Assembly (NCBI GenBank): GCA_023228225.1
Contig: JALOBO010000001.1
Span: 62,001-126,000, forward strand
DNA length: 64,000 nucleotides
Direction: 5' to 3'
Source: Clostridia bacterium
GTDB taxonomy: Bacteria; Bacillota; Clostridia; Christensenellales; UBA1242
The notes under the pieces were generated by a model that searched no databases, was not told the DNA's origin, and was given only the letters and a program-made list of their open reading frames with translations. Of the stretch, positions 1 to 7,960 are shown in pieces. The number at the start of each line of letters is the position of its first letter. Within the stretch, counting starts at the first letter, position 1. The position numbers were made by a program, and so were the translations under genes.

Positions 1-2
1 AA

Positions 3-773
3 AAAATTTATCCAAACAAAATAATCAATTCTAACAGAACCGCCGATGCACTACTACCTGAACATGTAATCAAAGCGTTAAGAAGTTTTATTTATAAAAA
101 AATAAACCATGGAAACGATTATATGGCAGCCTTAGTGTCACAATATGGGTACTCGCAAAGCGATTTTGAAAAGTTGCAAACTATCTTTGAAAAAGCAAAA
201 TTATTGGAGCCCGAAAAAATCACATTAGTTACAAAACCCGATGATAAAAAACAACCTATACATTATGATTTGTTAGAAAAAAATAATCCTGTCGGATTGG
301 TTTTGGGCGATATAACAAATTGCTGTCAGCACTTAAATGGCGCTGGCGAAAGTTGTATGTTATATGGCGTACAAGCGCCAAATTCTAAATTTTTAGTCAT
401 AAGATACAATAACAGTATAATTGCACAAGGTTGGGTATGGTATGATGAAAAAACAGCAACAGTTTGCATAGATAATATTGAAATACCGAAAACACAAAGG
501 AAAAAATTTGATAAAGATGTAAATAACCAAGTATTAAAAACCTTGAAGCGTTTTGCCGATAATACAGCTCTCGAAATGCAAGAATTACGCGATATAAAAA
601 TTAAAAAAGTTACCATTGGTTTAGGATATAACGACTTTAAAAAAGAATTGTCTGATAATTTTGATTGCGATAAAGATACTAAGGTTTTAAGTGGTTATCA
701 TGGCTATACTGATGCTAGATCACAGTTGGTTATTTATAAAGCATGTGAAATGAACAACGAAAAAACCCTTTAA
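3..773 (+). CDS. Unrecognised protein, C-terminal part (cut by left edge)
   Basis: The frame is open from the first bases of the window, so the first visible ATG at 123 is probably internal and the gene starts upstream; 256 residues are visible. I do not recognise the family. The most conserved-looking stretch is GDITNCCQHLNGAGESC (clustered Cys around Gly), followed by alternating beta-like hydrophobic segments and a DNIEIP turn. That pattern recalls a GNAT-like beta-alpha fold, but I cannot show it. There is no membrane segment in the visible part. It is the only gene left of the decarboxylase on this strand and is separated from it by 85 AT-rich bases. Coding frame is certain; function unknown. 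Confidence 0.7.
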   Translation, partial: KIYPNKIINSNRTADALLPEHVIKALRSFIYKKINHGNDYMAALVSQYGYSQSDFEKLQTIFEKAKLLEPEKITLVTKPDDKKQPIHYDLLEKNNPVGLVLGDITNCCQHLNGAGESCMLYGVQAPNSKFLVIRYNNSIIAQGWVWYDEKTATVCIDNIEIPKTQRKKFDKDVNNQVLKTLKRFADNTALEMQELRDIKIKKVTIGLGYNDFKKELSDNFDCDKDTKVLSGYHGYTDARSQLVIYKACEMNNEKTL

Positions 774-858
774 ATAACTTTGTAATTATCAATAAAAGTG
801 CTATTATTTATTAATTAAAAATAATAAAGTTTTTTGCTAATCTTTATGAGGTTATAAA

Positions 859-2289
859 ATGTCTGATAATCAAAATAGTCTATATAAAAAATTAAAAAAG
901 TATTCTAGGTCAAAAGTTTGTCCTATGCATATGCCTGGTCATAAAAGAAAGGGCACAATGCTTAAAGTTAATTTACCATACGACATTGATATAACTGAAA
1001 TTACACATCTTGATAATTTATATAGTTCTAGTAGTGTATTAAAAAAAACTTGCGATATTATACAAAATCTTTATGGTAGTAAAAATTCTTTTATGCTAGT
1101 CAATGGTAGCACTTGCGGTATTCTTACTGGAATAAGGGCGGCAACAAATACTGGCGATAAAATTTTAGTGGCTAGAAATTGCCATAAATCTGTTTATAAT
1201 GCTATTGAAGTAAATTTTTTAAATCCAATTTATTTAGTTCCTAGTATAGATGTGGCAACTGGAATAAATAACAGTATTACACCAAAACAAGTTGAAGAAA
1301 GCTTTTTAGAAAATTTAGATACAAAGTTAGTGGTTATAACTTCGCCCACTTATGAAGGAGTTATGAGCGATATAAAAGGTATTGTGGAGATTGCCCATAA
1401 ATACGGAGTCCCTGTGCTAGTTGATGAAGCACATGGAGCACATTTATACTATACAAAAAATTCGGCTGTAAGTTATGGTGCCGACATTGTAATAAATAGT
1501 GTTCACAAAACCTTACCTTCACTCACTCAAACAGCAATAGCACACATAAATGGGAATTTAATATCTTGTGAAAAATTTACACAGGCACTAAAAGTATTTG
1601 AAACAACAAGCCCATCTTATATTCTTATGTCATCAATAGATGCTTGCGTTAGGCTTTTGACACAAAAAGGTGACAAACTTTTTAACACCTTATATAAAAA
1701 CTTAACTTGTTTAAATGATTATCTAAAAAATCTAAAAAATTTAACAGTGGTTTGTTATGGACAAGACAACTTAAAAATGCATTCGGGCTTTTACAATTTT
1801 GACAGTCCCAAAATAGTAATAAGTACAGTTGGCACTTCTATAAACGGAATGCAACTTTTTAACAAATTACGGGATAAATTTAAAATTGAGTTAGAAATGG
1901 CTTATACTAATTACGCACTTGCTATGGTCACAATTTTTGACAATAAAAAAACACTTAAAAAACTTGCAGATGCAATTATTTCAATTGATAAGGAAATTTC
2001 AAAAAATTTAGATAATATAATAACTTCAAACAGTTTTTCACTTCCTTTAAAAGCTAAAAATGCTAGCGAGGTTAGAAATCAAAAAGGTAAACTAATAAAA
2101 TTGAAAGAGTCCTTAGGTTGTATTTCATTAGAATACTTATGGGCATATCCGCCGGGAATCCCGCTTTTAGTTCCGGGCGAAGTAATTGATGAGCAACTAC
2201 TAAAAAATATTACTTACCTATTAAATAATCAAGTGGTAATACATAGTACATTCAACAATGCCCCAGAAAATATTATGGCTATATTATAA
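859..2289 (+). CDS. PLP-dependent Orn/Lys/Arg decarboxylase family protein
   Basis: A fold-type I PLP enzyme of the Orn/Lys/Arg decarboxylase major-domain family, which makes polyamines or their precursors by removing the amino-acid carboxyl group. The family start motif MPGHKR is at 25-30, the substrate/PLP region VNGSTCG at 81-87, the PLP aspartate in VDEAHGAH at 188-195, and the Schiff-base lysine is K217 in SVHKTLPSLTQ. At 476 aa it is the short form without an N-terminal wing domain, as in Bacillus YaaO/SpeA. A GAGG-type ribosome binding site precedes the ATG. The actual substrate (arginine, lysine or ornithine) cannot be told from sequence. The scfA promoter follows directly, so it is probably transcribed alone. 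Confidence 0.9.
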   Translation: MSDNQNSLYKKLKKYSRSKVCPMHMPGHKRKGTMLKVNLPYDIDITEITHLDNLYSSSSVLKKTCDIIQNLYGSKNSFMLVNGSTCGILTGIRAATNTGDKILVARNCHKSVYNAIEVNFLNPIYLVPSIDVATGINNSITPKQVEESFLENLDTKLVVITSPTYEGVMSDIKGIVEIAHKYGVPVLVDEAHGAHLYYTKNSAVSYGADIVINSVHKTLPSLTQTAIAHINGNLISCEKFTQALKVFETTSPSYILMSSIDACVRLLTQKGDKLFNTLYKNLTCLNDYLKNLKNLTVVCYGQDNLKMHSGFYNFDSPKIVISTVGTSINGMQLFNKLRDKFKIELEMAYTNYALAMVTIFDNKKTLKKLADAIISIDKEISKNLDNIITSNSFSLPLKAKNASEVRNQKGKLIKLKESLGCISLEYLWAYPPGIPLLVPGEVIDEQLLKNITYLLNNQVVIHSTFNNAPENIMAIL

Positions 2290-2295
2290 AAATCA

Positions 2296-2324
2296 TTGAC
2301 AAATAATGATAATGTTTCTATAAT
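2296..2324 (+). promoter_or_regulatory. Sigma-A promoter of scfA
   Basis: TTGACA at 2296-2301 and TATAAT at 2319-2324 with a 17-base spacer, a perfect consensus match. It lies 31 bases before the scfA start codon, so the SCIFF peptide should be expressed strongly and constitutively. Confidence 0.88.
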
Positions 2325-2354
2325 TTAGCAGAACTTAAAGGAAGTGAATTAAAA

Positions 2355-2501
2355 ATGAAAAGAATTAAAACTCTACAAACAAGAGATTTAACTAAAAGTG
2401 CCGTTAATGGTGGGTGTGGCGAATGCCAAACTTCATGTCAATCTGCTTGCAAAACTTCTTGCGGAGTTGCTAACCAAAAATGCGAAAAGTGCGCAAAATA
2501 A
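2355..2501 (+). CDS. scfA: SCIFF ranthipeptide precursor (six-cysteines-in-forty-five family)
   Basis: A 48-aa peptide with a basic leader (MKRIKTLQTRDL) and a cysteine-dense core starting CGECQTSCQSACKTSC. This is the near-invariant SCIFF precursor of Clostridia, whose Cys side chains are joined through thioethers to other residues by the radical-SAM enzyme encoded next door. Cysteines are at 21, 24, 28, 32, 36, 43 and 46: seven, one more than the family name implies, the extra one being in the C-terminal KCEKCAK. Residue 37, just after the fifth Cys, is Gly. The natural role of SCIFF is not settled. A consensus promoter lies upstream and a hairpin separates it from scfB. It is too short for common gene-length cut-offs. 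Confidence 0.95.
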   Translation: MKRIKTLQTRDLTKSAVNGGCGECQTSCQSACKTSCGVANQKCEKCAK

Positions 2502-2526
2502 TTTGATTTTGATAAATTAATAAATG

Positions 2527-2568
2527 AGTGCCGCTATTATAAATTAAAATTAGCGACATTTATTTTTT
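2527..2568 (+). terminator. Hairpin plus T-run between scfA and scfB
   Basis: Stem arms 2527-2536 and 2551-2560 pair with one mismatch and one G-T, enclosing an AT-rich loop and followed by a run of Ts (2561-2568). The scfB ribosome binding site comes immediately after, so this looks like an attenuating terminator that lets much more precursor than maturase be made. Confidence 0.7.
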
Positions 2569-2582
2569 TAAAGAGGAGAAAA

Positions 2583-3959
2583 ATGATACACCAATATAAA
2601 TTAAACGGATATAATATCGTTTTAGATGTTTTTAGCGGGTCTATTCACACTGTTGATGATTTAGTTTACGATATAATTGAAGTTTACGAGCAAAAAAGCA
2701 AAGAAGAAATAATTGATTTAATGCTAAACAAATATAAAGCCGATTTAACTATAAACAAACAGGAAATTATAGACGCTATATCTGATATAGAAGAATTAAA
2801 AGCCGATGGCAAATTATTTACAAAAGATGATTACGAAGACAAAGCTTTTGATTTAAAAAAACGCAATACTGTTGTAAAAGCACTTTGTTTACATGTAGCC
2901 CACACATGCAATTTAAATTGCGACTACTGTTTTGCTAGTCAAGGCAAATATCACGGCGAGAGAGCTGTGATGACCTTTGAAGTAGGCAAGCAGGCAATAG
3001 ATTTTTTAGTTGGTAATAGTGGCACTAGAACAAATTTAGAAGTAGATTTTTTTGGTGGCGAGCCATTAATGAATTTTAAGGTTGTTAAACAAATTGTCGC
3101 TTATGCCAGAAGCATAGAAAAACAGTCAAATAAAATTTTCAGATTTACATTAACCACAAATGGAATGCTTATTAATGATGATGTTATTGATTTTGCAAAT
3201 AAGGAATGCCACAATGTGGTACTTAGTTTAGATGGAAGGCGGGAAGTAAATGACCGCTCGCGAAAAACTATTGGTGGCGTTGGCAGTTACGATATTATCG
3301 TTCCAAAATTCCAAGAATTTGTAAAAAAACGCGGGAACAAAAATTATTACATAAGAGGCACTTTTACACATTACAATACTGATTTTACAAAAGATATCTT
3401 TCACATGGCAGATTTGGGCTTTACCGAATTGTCTATGGAGCCAGTAGTTTGTGCACCAAACAATCCATATGCTTTAACAGAAGCAGATTTACCAATTGTT
3501 TGTGAGCAGTATGAAATTCTGGCAAAAGAAATGTTAAAACGCGAAAAAGAAGGGAAACCATTAACTTTCTACCACTATATGTTAGATTTAGAGGGTGGAC
3601 CTTGTATTTACAAACGAATTTCCGGCTGTGGCTCGGGTACGGAATATATGGCGGTAACCCCTTGGGGCGAACTATATCCTTGCCACCAATTTGTTGGCGA
3701 TAGCAAATATAGTATGGGCAATATTTGGGACGGTGTAAAAAACACGGATCTAAGAGATGAATTTAAAATGTGTAACGCATATGCACGACCTGATTGCAAA
3801 AATTGCTGGGCAAAATTATATTGTAGCGGTGGCTGTACAGCAAACGCATATCACGCAACAGGCTCAATAACTGGCACATACGAATATGGCTGTAAATTAT
3901 TTAAAAAGCGTATAGAATGTGGCTTAATGATGAAAGTTGCCGAAGCAGATAAGAATTAG
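2583..3959 (+). CDS. scfB: SCIFF maturase, radical SAM/SPASM enzyme
   Basis: A thioether-forming radical-SAM enzyme acting on the adjacent precursor. The N-terminal 80 residues (starting MIHQYKLNGYNIVLDVFSGS) resemble a RiPP leader-recognition domain. The SAM-cluster motif CxxxCxxC is C109-x3-C113-x2-C116. The glycine-rich FFGGEPL strand follows at about 158-164. The C-terminal third carries the SPASM/auxiliary-cluster cysteines, from SGCGSGTEYM through CKNCWAKLYCSGGC. At 458 aa it is full length. The ribosome binding site is AAGAGGAGAAAA. It is the second gene of the scfA unit, expected mainly by read-through of the intergenic hairpin. Confidence 0.95.
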   Translation: MIHQYKLNGYNIVLDVFSGSIHTVDDLVYDIIEVYEQKSKEEIIDLMLNKYKADLTINKQEIIDAISDIEELKADGKLFTKDDYEDKAFDLKKRNTVVKALCLHVAHTCNLNCDYCFASQGKYHGERAVMTFEVGKQAIDFLVGNSGTRTNLEVDFFGGEPLMNFKVVKQIVAYARSIEKQSNKIFRFTLTTNGMLINDDVIDFANKECHNVVLSLDGRREVNDRSRKTIGGVGSYDIIVPKFQEFVKKRGNKNYYIRGTFTHYNTDFTKDIFHMADLGFTELSMEPVVCAPNNPYALTEADLPIVCEQYEILAKEMLKREKEGKPLTFYHYMLDLEGGPCIYKRISGCGSGTEYMAVTPWGELYPCHQFVGDSKYSMGNIWDGVKNTDLRDEFKMCNAYARPDCKNCWAKLYCSGGCTANAYHATGSITGTYEYGCKLFKKRIECGLMMKVAEADKN

Positions 3960-3978
3960 GGCCTCTAATAAGCATATT

Positions 3979-4806
3979 TTAGACATTTAAATGTTCGTGT
4001 TTATGATGTTTTTCGGATTGTTTAATTATTGCCTTTATAAGCATTGCCAGCATTAAAAATGCTATGGAAATTAACACAATTGTTCCACCTGGTTTTAAAC
4101 CCTCATAAAATGAAACCGTAAGCCCCAAACTAACAGATAGCAAACTAAATATTACAGACTTAATAATTGTCCCTTTATAACTTTTTGAAACTTGTAATGC
4201 GGTTGCCACAGGTACAACCATTAATGATGAAACAATCAATGCTCCTATCGTTCGCGATGCGGTCGCCACAGTTAAAGCGGTCAAAAGTGTAAAAATAAAA
4301 TTAACAAAATCTACTGGTACGCCCGCAAGTTGCGCACCCTTTTCATTATATGATATATACATAAGTTCTTTATAAAAAAGAATTGTTGTTATAATCACGA
4401 CTGCGAAAAGACCTACTGTAATACACACTTCTAAACTGCTTATAGAAATAATTGAACCAAAAAGATATGAATTTAAATTTGCGGAGGGTGCAAATGAAGA
4501 TAAAACGCCAGCAAGCCCTATACCCAAAGAAAGCACAATGGCAATTGCAATTTCAGAATATTTATAAAATTTCTTTCTTATTAACTCTATTAAAAACGCG
4601 GAAACCACACTTGCAATTATTGCGGTAATTAGTGGATTTACTCCCACAATTAACCCTATTGCAACACCGGCGAGCGCAGTATGACTTAACGCATCGCCCG
4701 TCATTGAAAGCCCTTTAAAAACCACTGTATTGCCAATTAAGGGAATTATAACAGCAAGCATTATACCTACAAAAAAAGCAATTCTCATAAATTCATAGTT
4801 AAACAT
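3979..4806 (-). CDS. znuB: Zinc ABC transporter permease, ZnuB family
   Basis: Integral membrane subunit of a metal-uptake ABC transporter (ABC-3 family). The 275 aa form about eight hydrophobic helices, with the family stretch GDALSHTALAGVAIG near residues 37-51 and a late TIGALIVSSLMVVPVATAL segment. The C terminus is His-rich (KHHKHEHLNV), which could bind metal. Its start overlaps the end of the ATPase gene by 8 bases, so the two are translationally coupled. The specificity for zinc is inferred from the binding protein and operator in the same operon. No clear terminator is seen in the 19 bases before scfB, which converges on it. Confidence 0.92.
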   Translation of the reverse strand: MFNYEFMRIAFFVGIMLAVIIPLIGNTVVFKGLSMTGDALSHTALAGVAIGLIVGVNPLITAIIASVVSAFLIELIRKKFYKYSEIAIAIVLSLGIGLAGVLSSFAPSANLNSYLFGSIISISSLEVCITVGLFAVVIITTILFYKELMYISYNEKGAQLAGVPVDFVNFIFTLLTALTVATASRTIGALIVSSLMVVPVATALQVSKSYKGTIIKSVIFSLLSVSLGLTVSFYEGLKPGGTIVLISIAFLMLAMLIKAIIKQSEKHHKHEHLNV

Positions 4807-5449
4807 TTTTAATTTCCTTTATGTTTTGATTATCTAATTCGTATATTTTATCGCAATCTTTTAAAATTGACATATTATGTGTAACCATAATTATTGTTTT
4901 TTTATAGGTCTTATTTAACTTGTGTAAAAGTTTCATAAATTCTTGTTCGCTACCAACATCAATGCCTGTTGTCGGCTCATCTAAAATTAACAGTTCTGGG
5001 TTTGAAACAAGGGCTTTCGCTATCATTACCCTTTGCTGTTCGCCACCACTTAAAAAATATAATTGTTTTTTTTCAAATCCTTCAAGCCCAACCATTTTTA
5101 ATGCCTCATGCACTTTTTGTGCATACTTTACATTAAATAATTTAAAAAATCCAATTTGTTTATATAGCCCAAGCATTACTATTTCGTATACTGTTGCGGG
5201 AAAAGATATGTCAGAGTTTAAAGTAACTTGCTCTACATAGCCTGTATTTGTACTGCGTTTAACGACTATATCTCCACATATAGGTTTTAGTTGCCCTAAA
5301 ATTAATTTGAGTAGTGTGCTTTTTCCACTTCCGTTTTTGCCAACAATCCCAACAAATTCGCCTATTTCTATATTTAGTGATATTTCTTCTAATACTAATT
5401 TGTTTGCGTATTTAAAACAAACATTTTCTACTTTAATCAAACTGTCCAT
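4799..5449 (-). CDS. znuC: Zinc ABC transporter ATP-binding protein, ZnuC family
   Basis: Cytoplasmic ATPase that powers metal import through the downstream permease. Walker A is GKNGSGKST at about 37-45, the ABC signature is LSGGEQQR near 133-140, Walker B is LLILDEP, and the switch histidine is in TH(NMS). At 216 aa it is the compact form of the family. It sits between the binding-protein gene (10-base gap) and the permease gene (8-base overlap), the usual znuA-C-B order. Confidence in the family is high; zinc rather than manganese follows from ZnuA. Confidence 0.93.
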   Translation of the reverse strand: MDSLIKVENVCFKYANKLVLEEISLNIEIGEFVGIVGKNGSGKSTLLKLILGQLKPICGDIVVKRSTNTGYVEQVTLNSDISFPATVYEIVMLGLYKQIGFFKLFNVKYAQKVHEALKMVGLEGFEKKQLYFLSGGEQQRVMIAKALVSNPELLILDEPTTGIDVGSEQEFMKLLHKLNKTYKKTIIMVTHNMSILKDCDKIYELDNQNIKEIKNV

Positions 5450-5459
5450 ATTTTTCCCT

Positions 5460-6359
5460 TTAATTTAATGCGATTTTAAATTCTATTAAATTTTGCGCCA
5501 TTATTGAGAGGTAATCTTCGCCCGCACTTATTTGTTCTTCCGTTAAACCTTCTAATGTATTAAGTACCGAAAGGGTAGCCTCGGTTTCATTAACAACAGC
5601 CGCTGCGATTGCCGAATTAATAAATTCGTGATAAAAAACAATTTTAATATTATTTGCGTTTATATAATCTATTACATTTGCAATAGTTGCTGGATCGGCT
5701 TCGCCTTCACTATCTAATCCGCTCAAAGCCAATTGAGTTAAGTTGTATTCATTTGCAATATAACCAAATGCTTTGTGTGAGACTACAAAAGTTGTACTTG
5801 TAAAGCTTTCAACCGCTTTAATATATTCGCTGTTTAAACCATCAAACAGTATGGAGTATTTTTCATAATTAATTTGGTAATAATCAGCATTTTCGCTATC
5901 AATACTTTGTAATCTTTCTTTTATATCATTCATTATTATTTTTGCATTGCTAATGCTAAGCCAAATATGCGGGTCAATTTGTGATACACCTTCGCTCGTA
6001 ATTTCAATGGTAGTTACATTTGTGGCAGCTGTCAGTGTTTTATTTAAAATATTTTGTGTTAATCCGCTCGACCAACTTTCAAGTCCGGCTCCGTTTAATA
6101 TAAGTAAATCGGCTTTATCATTAATTTCTGCCATTTGTTTAGTTGTTGGTTCAAACTCATGTGGTTCTTCACCTGGTTGTACTAAATTATATACTGTAAC
6201 TTTATTTCCGCCTATTTTACTTGCAAAATCATAATATGGATATAGACTTGCATAAATAACAAGATCATCTTCCGTATTCGTGTTATTACATGCGGTAAAA
6301 GAAAATGCACTTATAAAAATTAGTAATACCACTACAAAATTAAAAAATAATTTTTTCAT
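5460..6359 (-). CDS. znuA: Zinc-binding lipoprotein, ZnuA family
   Basis: Extracellular metal-binding lipoprotein that delivers zinc to ZnuBC. It begins with a signal peptide ending in a lipobox-like FTAC (Cys about residue 24). The three histidine ligands are visible in EPHEFEP, DPHIWLS and VSHKAFGY. A His in the third position is typical of zinc types, whereas manganese binders usually carry Glu there. The usual His-rich flexible loop is absent. At 299 aa it is normal length. First gene of the operon; its promoter (6411-6439) and the Zur-type operator (6374-6402) lie immediately upstream. Confidence 0.92.
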   Translation of the reverse strand: MKKLFFNFVVVLLIFISAFSFTACNNTNTEDDLVIYASLYPYYDFASKIGGNKVTVYNLVQPGEEPHEFEPTTKQMAEINDKADLLILNGAGLESWSSGLTQNILNKTLTAATNVTTIEITSEGVSQIDPHIWLSISNAKIIMNDIKERLQSIDSENADYYQINYEKYSILFDGLNSEYIKAVESFTSTTFVVSHKAFGYIANEYNLTQLALSGLDSEGEADPATIANVIDYINANNIKIVFYHEFINSAIAAAVVNETEATLSVLNTLEGLTEEQISAGEDYLSIMAQNLIEFKIALN

Positions 6360-6373
6360 AAAATTCTCCTGTT

Positions 6374-6402
6374 TAATTGCAAATGCAAATCATTTGCAAT
6401 TA
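6374..6402. promoter_or_regulatory. Zur/Fur-type operator
   Basis: It contains a perfect 7-1-7 palindrome TGCAAAT-C-ATTTGCA at 6384-6398, the geometry of Fur-family boxes, inside a larger 12-base inverted repeat (6374-6385 with 6391-6402). It sits at the expected znuA start site, between znuA and the divergent Fur-family gene. Zinc-loaded repressor bound here should block znuACB. A second short inverted repeat (ATTAC/GTAAT, 6399-6412) overlaps the znuA -10. Confidence 0.85.
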
Positions 6403-6410
6403 CGAATGTA

Positions 6411-6439
6411 ATTCTATCAGCAAACTATTATTTTGTCAA
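6411..6439 (-). promoter_or_regulatory. Promoter of znuACB
   Basis: Read on the minus strand: TTGACA (6434-6439), 17-base spacer, TAGAAT (6411-6416). The Zur-type box lies directly downstream over the start site. Confidence 0.85.
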
Positions 6440-6492
6440 CAGGTATTTGACTTTTTTTTATAGACAGTGTATGTTTATATTAGAGGTGTATT

Positions 6493-6906
6493 GTGGAAGT
6501 ATTATTAAAAAATTTTAATTTAAAAGATACAAAAAATCGCAAAATTATTTTGCATATTTTAAATAATTCTATTAAGCCACTTTCCGCCGAAGACATATAT
6601 AAACTTGTATCAACTGAAAAACATAATATAAATTTATCTACAATTTATCGCACGCTTAATACTTTAAGTGAAAAGCAAATTTTAATAAGGCAATTAAGGC
6701 AAGATGGAAAAGCGTATTTTCAATTAAATAAACACGACCATAAACATGTTTTAGTTTGCACTATCTGTCATAAAGAAGTGCCAATTAGCGAGTGTCCATT
6801 TGAATCTATAAACAAAAAAATATCTAAAAGTACCGGCTACACTATACTTTCACACAATATAGAAATTTTTGGAATTTGTCCAGACTGTTCAAAAAAAGAC
6901 CAGTAA
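6493..6906 (+). CDS. zur: Fur-family zinc-responsive repressor (Zur-like)
   Basis: A 137-aa Fur-family regulator. The N-terminal winged helix carries the recognition segment NLSTIYRTLNTL, followed by the His-rich hinge HDHKH and structural-zinc pairs CTIC (about 97-100) and CPDC near the C terminus. GTG start with AGAGGTG five bases upstream; no ATG fits better. A plausible promoter is TTGACT 6447-6452 / TATGTT 6470-6475. Divergent position next to znuACB and the shared operator argue for Zur rather than Fur or PerR, and it may also repress itself. Effector metal is inferred, not seen. Confidence 0.88.
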   Translation: MEVLLKNFNLKDTKNRKIILHILNNSIKPLSAEDIYKLVSTEKHNINLSTIYRTLNTLSEKQILIRQLRQDGKAYFQLNKHDHKHVLVCTICHKEVPISECPFESINKKISKSTGYTILSHNIEIFGICPDCSKKDQ

Positions 6907-6925
6907 AAATTTACTGGCTTTTGCT
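6900..6925. terminator. Terminator at the zur end, possibly bidirectional
   Basis: Perfect 8-base stem CCAGTAAA (6900-6907) / TTTACTGG (6910-6917), followed by a T-rich stretch. It overlaps the zur stop codon and lies between two convergent genes. Confidence 0.72.
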
Positions 6926-6932
6926 TTAAAAA

Positions 6933-7784
6933 TTATCCTGCAATATTTAATTCTATTCCGTTTATTGTAAATATCGTTGTACCGGTAATTTTTTGCATTA
7001 ATGCATTAATGCAATTTTCTAGGCTGTTTGCAAAATCGGCTTCTAAATTTACTATTGTATAAACTTCCAATTCTGTATTTCTTGATTTAATTAATGAACA
7101 CAGCACATTCAACACTTTCTCGTTTTTTGTTTCCGTTAATTTATTTATCGTAATATCGGAAACGCTGACATTATAATTTTCCTCAGCACTTAAACTAACT
7201 GAAAAACTCAAATATAATGATTCAGGCATAAGCGATTGTAGTATGCCGAGTTCCGCTTTTATATTACTTGTGTCCGCTTTTATTACACAATCTAAGACTA
7301 CATTATTGCTATCACTATATATTAAATCAAAACTAATTAAACTAATTATAATTTCATAATCTTCGGAAATAAATTCGGCATCAATATTTTTTGTGGCGTT
7401 GTTTATTAATGCGCCAAGTTCGGCTTCGGTGAGTTCTAAACTTAATACTGGCACAAATTCGTTAGTAGCATTAATTTTTTCTATATCTATATCACCATTT
7501 GTACTATCAAACATATTGATTCCGCTATTGATCAGTTTGGTTTTTGCTGTTAAATAATCATTTGCACTAAATCCATTTTTAATTAGATCATTTTCATTTA
7601 TTGGTTCATTTATAGAATCTACGATATCAATTAATTCACCAATACTACTTATTCCAAATTTTTCTAGATATGTGCTAGAAGTATTTTTAAATCCAAGATA
7701 AAGTGCTACAACAATTATTACAATAGTAATTAATATGCCTAACAATATAAACAAACAACCCTTTTTTGTGTTTGATTTTATCAT
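6933..7784 (-). CDS. Membrane-anchored extracytoplasmic protein, unknown
   Basis: 283 aa. I do not recognise it. A basic start (MIKSNTKKGC) is followed by one long hydrophobic helix (about residues 11-32), then an acidic, Ser/Asn/Ile-rich region, consistent with a single-pass anchor and an outside domain. The body alternates short beta-like and helical stretches without cysteines. It is preceded by a GGAG ribosome binding site and, 16 bases upstream, by the 28-aa membrane peptide gene sharing the same promoter. It converges on zur. A role in the envelope is only inferred from topology. Confidence 0.75.
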   Translation of the reverse strand: MIKSNTKKGCLFILLGILITIVIIVVALYLGFKNTSSTYLEKFGISSIGELIDIVDSINEPINENDLIKNGFSANDYLTAKTKLINSGINMFDSTNGDIDIEKINATNEFVPVLSLELTEAELGALINNATKNIDAEFISEDYEIIISLISFDLIYSDSNNVVLDCVIKADTSNIKAELGILQSLMPESLYLSFSVSLSAEENYNVSVSDITINKLTETKNEKVLNVLCSLIKSRNTELEVYTIVNLEADFANSLENCINALMQKITGTTIFTINGIELNIAG

Positions 7785-7800
7785 AGTTTTTACTCCAACT

Positions 7801-7887
7801 TTACAAAGCGTACTTAATAAAAAGCCAAATTAGCACGCCTAGTATTAATAAATTAGTAATACAACCTAATGGTCTAAAAAGTTTCAT
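7801..7887 (-). CDS. 28-aa single-pass membrane peptide
   Basis: A small gene encoding a 28-residue peptide: basic start MKLFRPLGC, a hydrophobic helix (about residues 10-24), and a short KYAL tail. AAGGAA lies seven bases before the ATG, and a perfect consensus promoter is about 40 bases upstream on the same strand. It is followed after 13 bases by the unknown membrane-anchored gene, so the two are probably co-transcribed. No family recognised. The promoter, ribosome binding site and hydrophobic profile together make it more likely real than chance. Confidence 0.65.
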   Translation of the reverse strand: MKLFRPLGCITNLLILGVLIWLFIKYAL

Positions 7888-7930
7888 ATTATTCCTTTTT
7901 TTAAACTATCAATATTTATTTCTAATAATT

Positions 7931-7959
7931 ATTATATAATCCAGCATAAGTTTTGTCAA
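7931..7959 (-). promoter_or_regulatory. Promoter of the small membrane peptide operon
   Basis: Minus-strand TTGACA (7954-7959), 17-base spacer, TATAAT (7931-7936): an exact consensus match placed immediately after the recF stop codon, giving the downstream pair expression independent of recF. Confidence 0.85.
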
Positions 7960-7960
7960 A

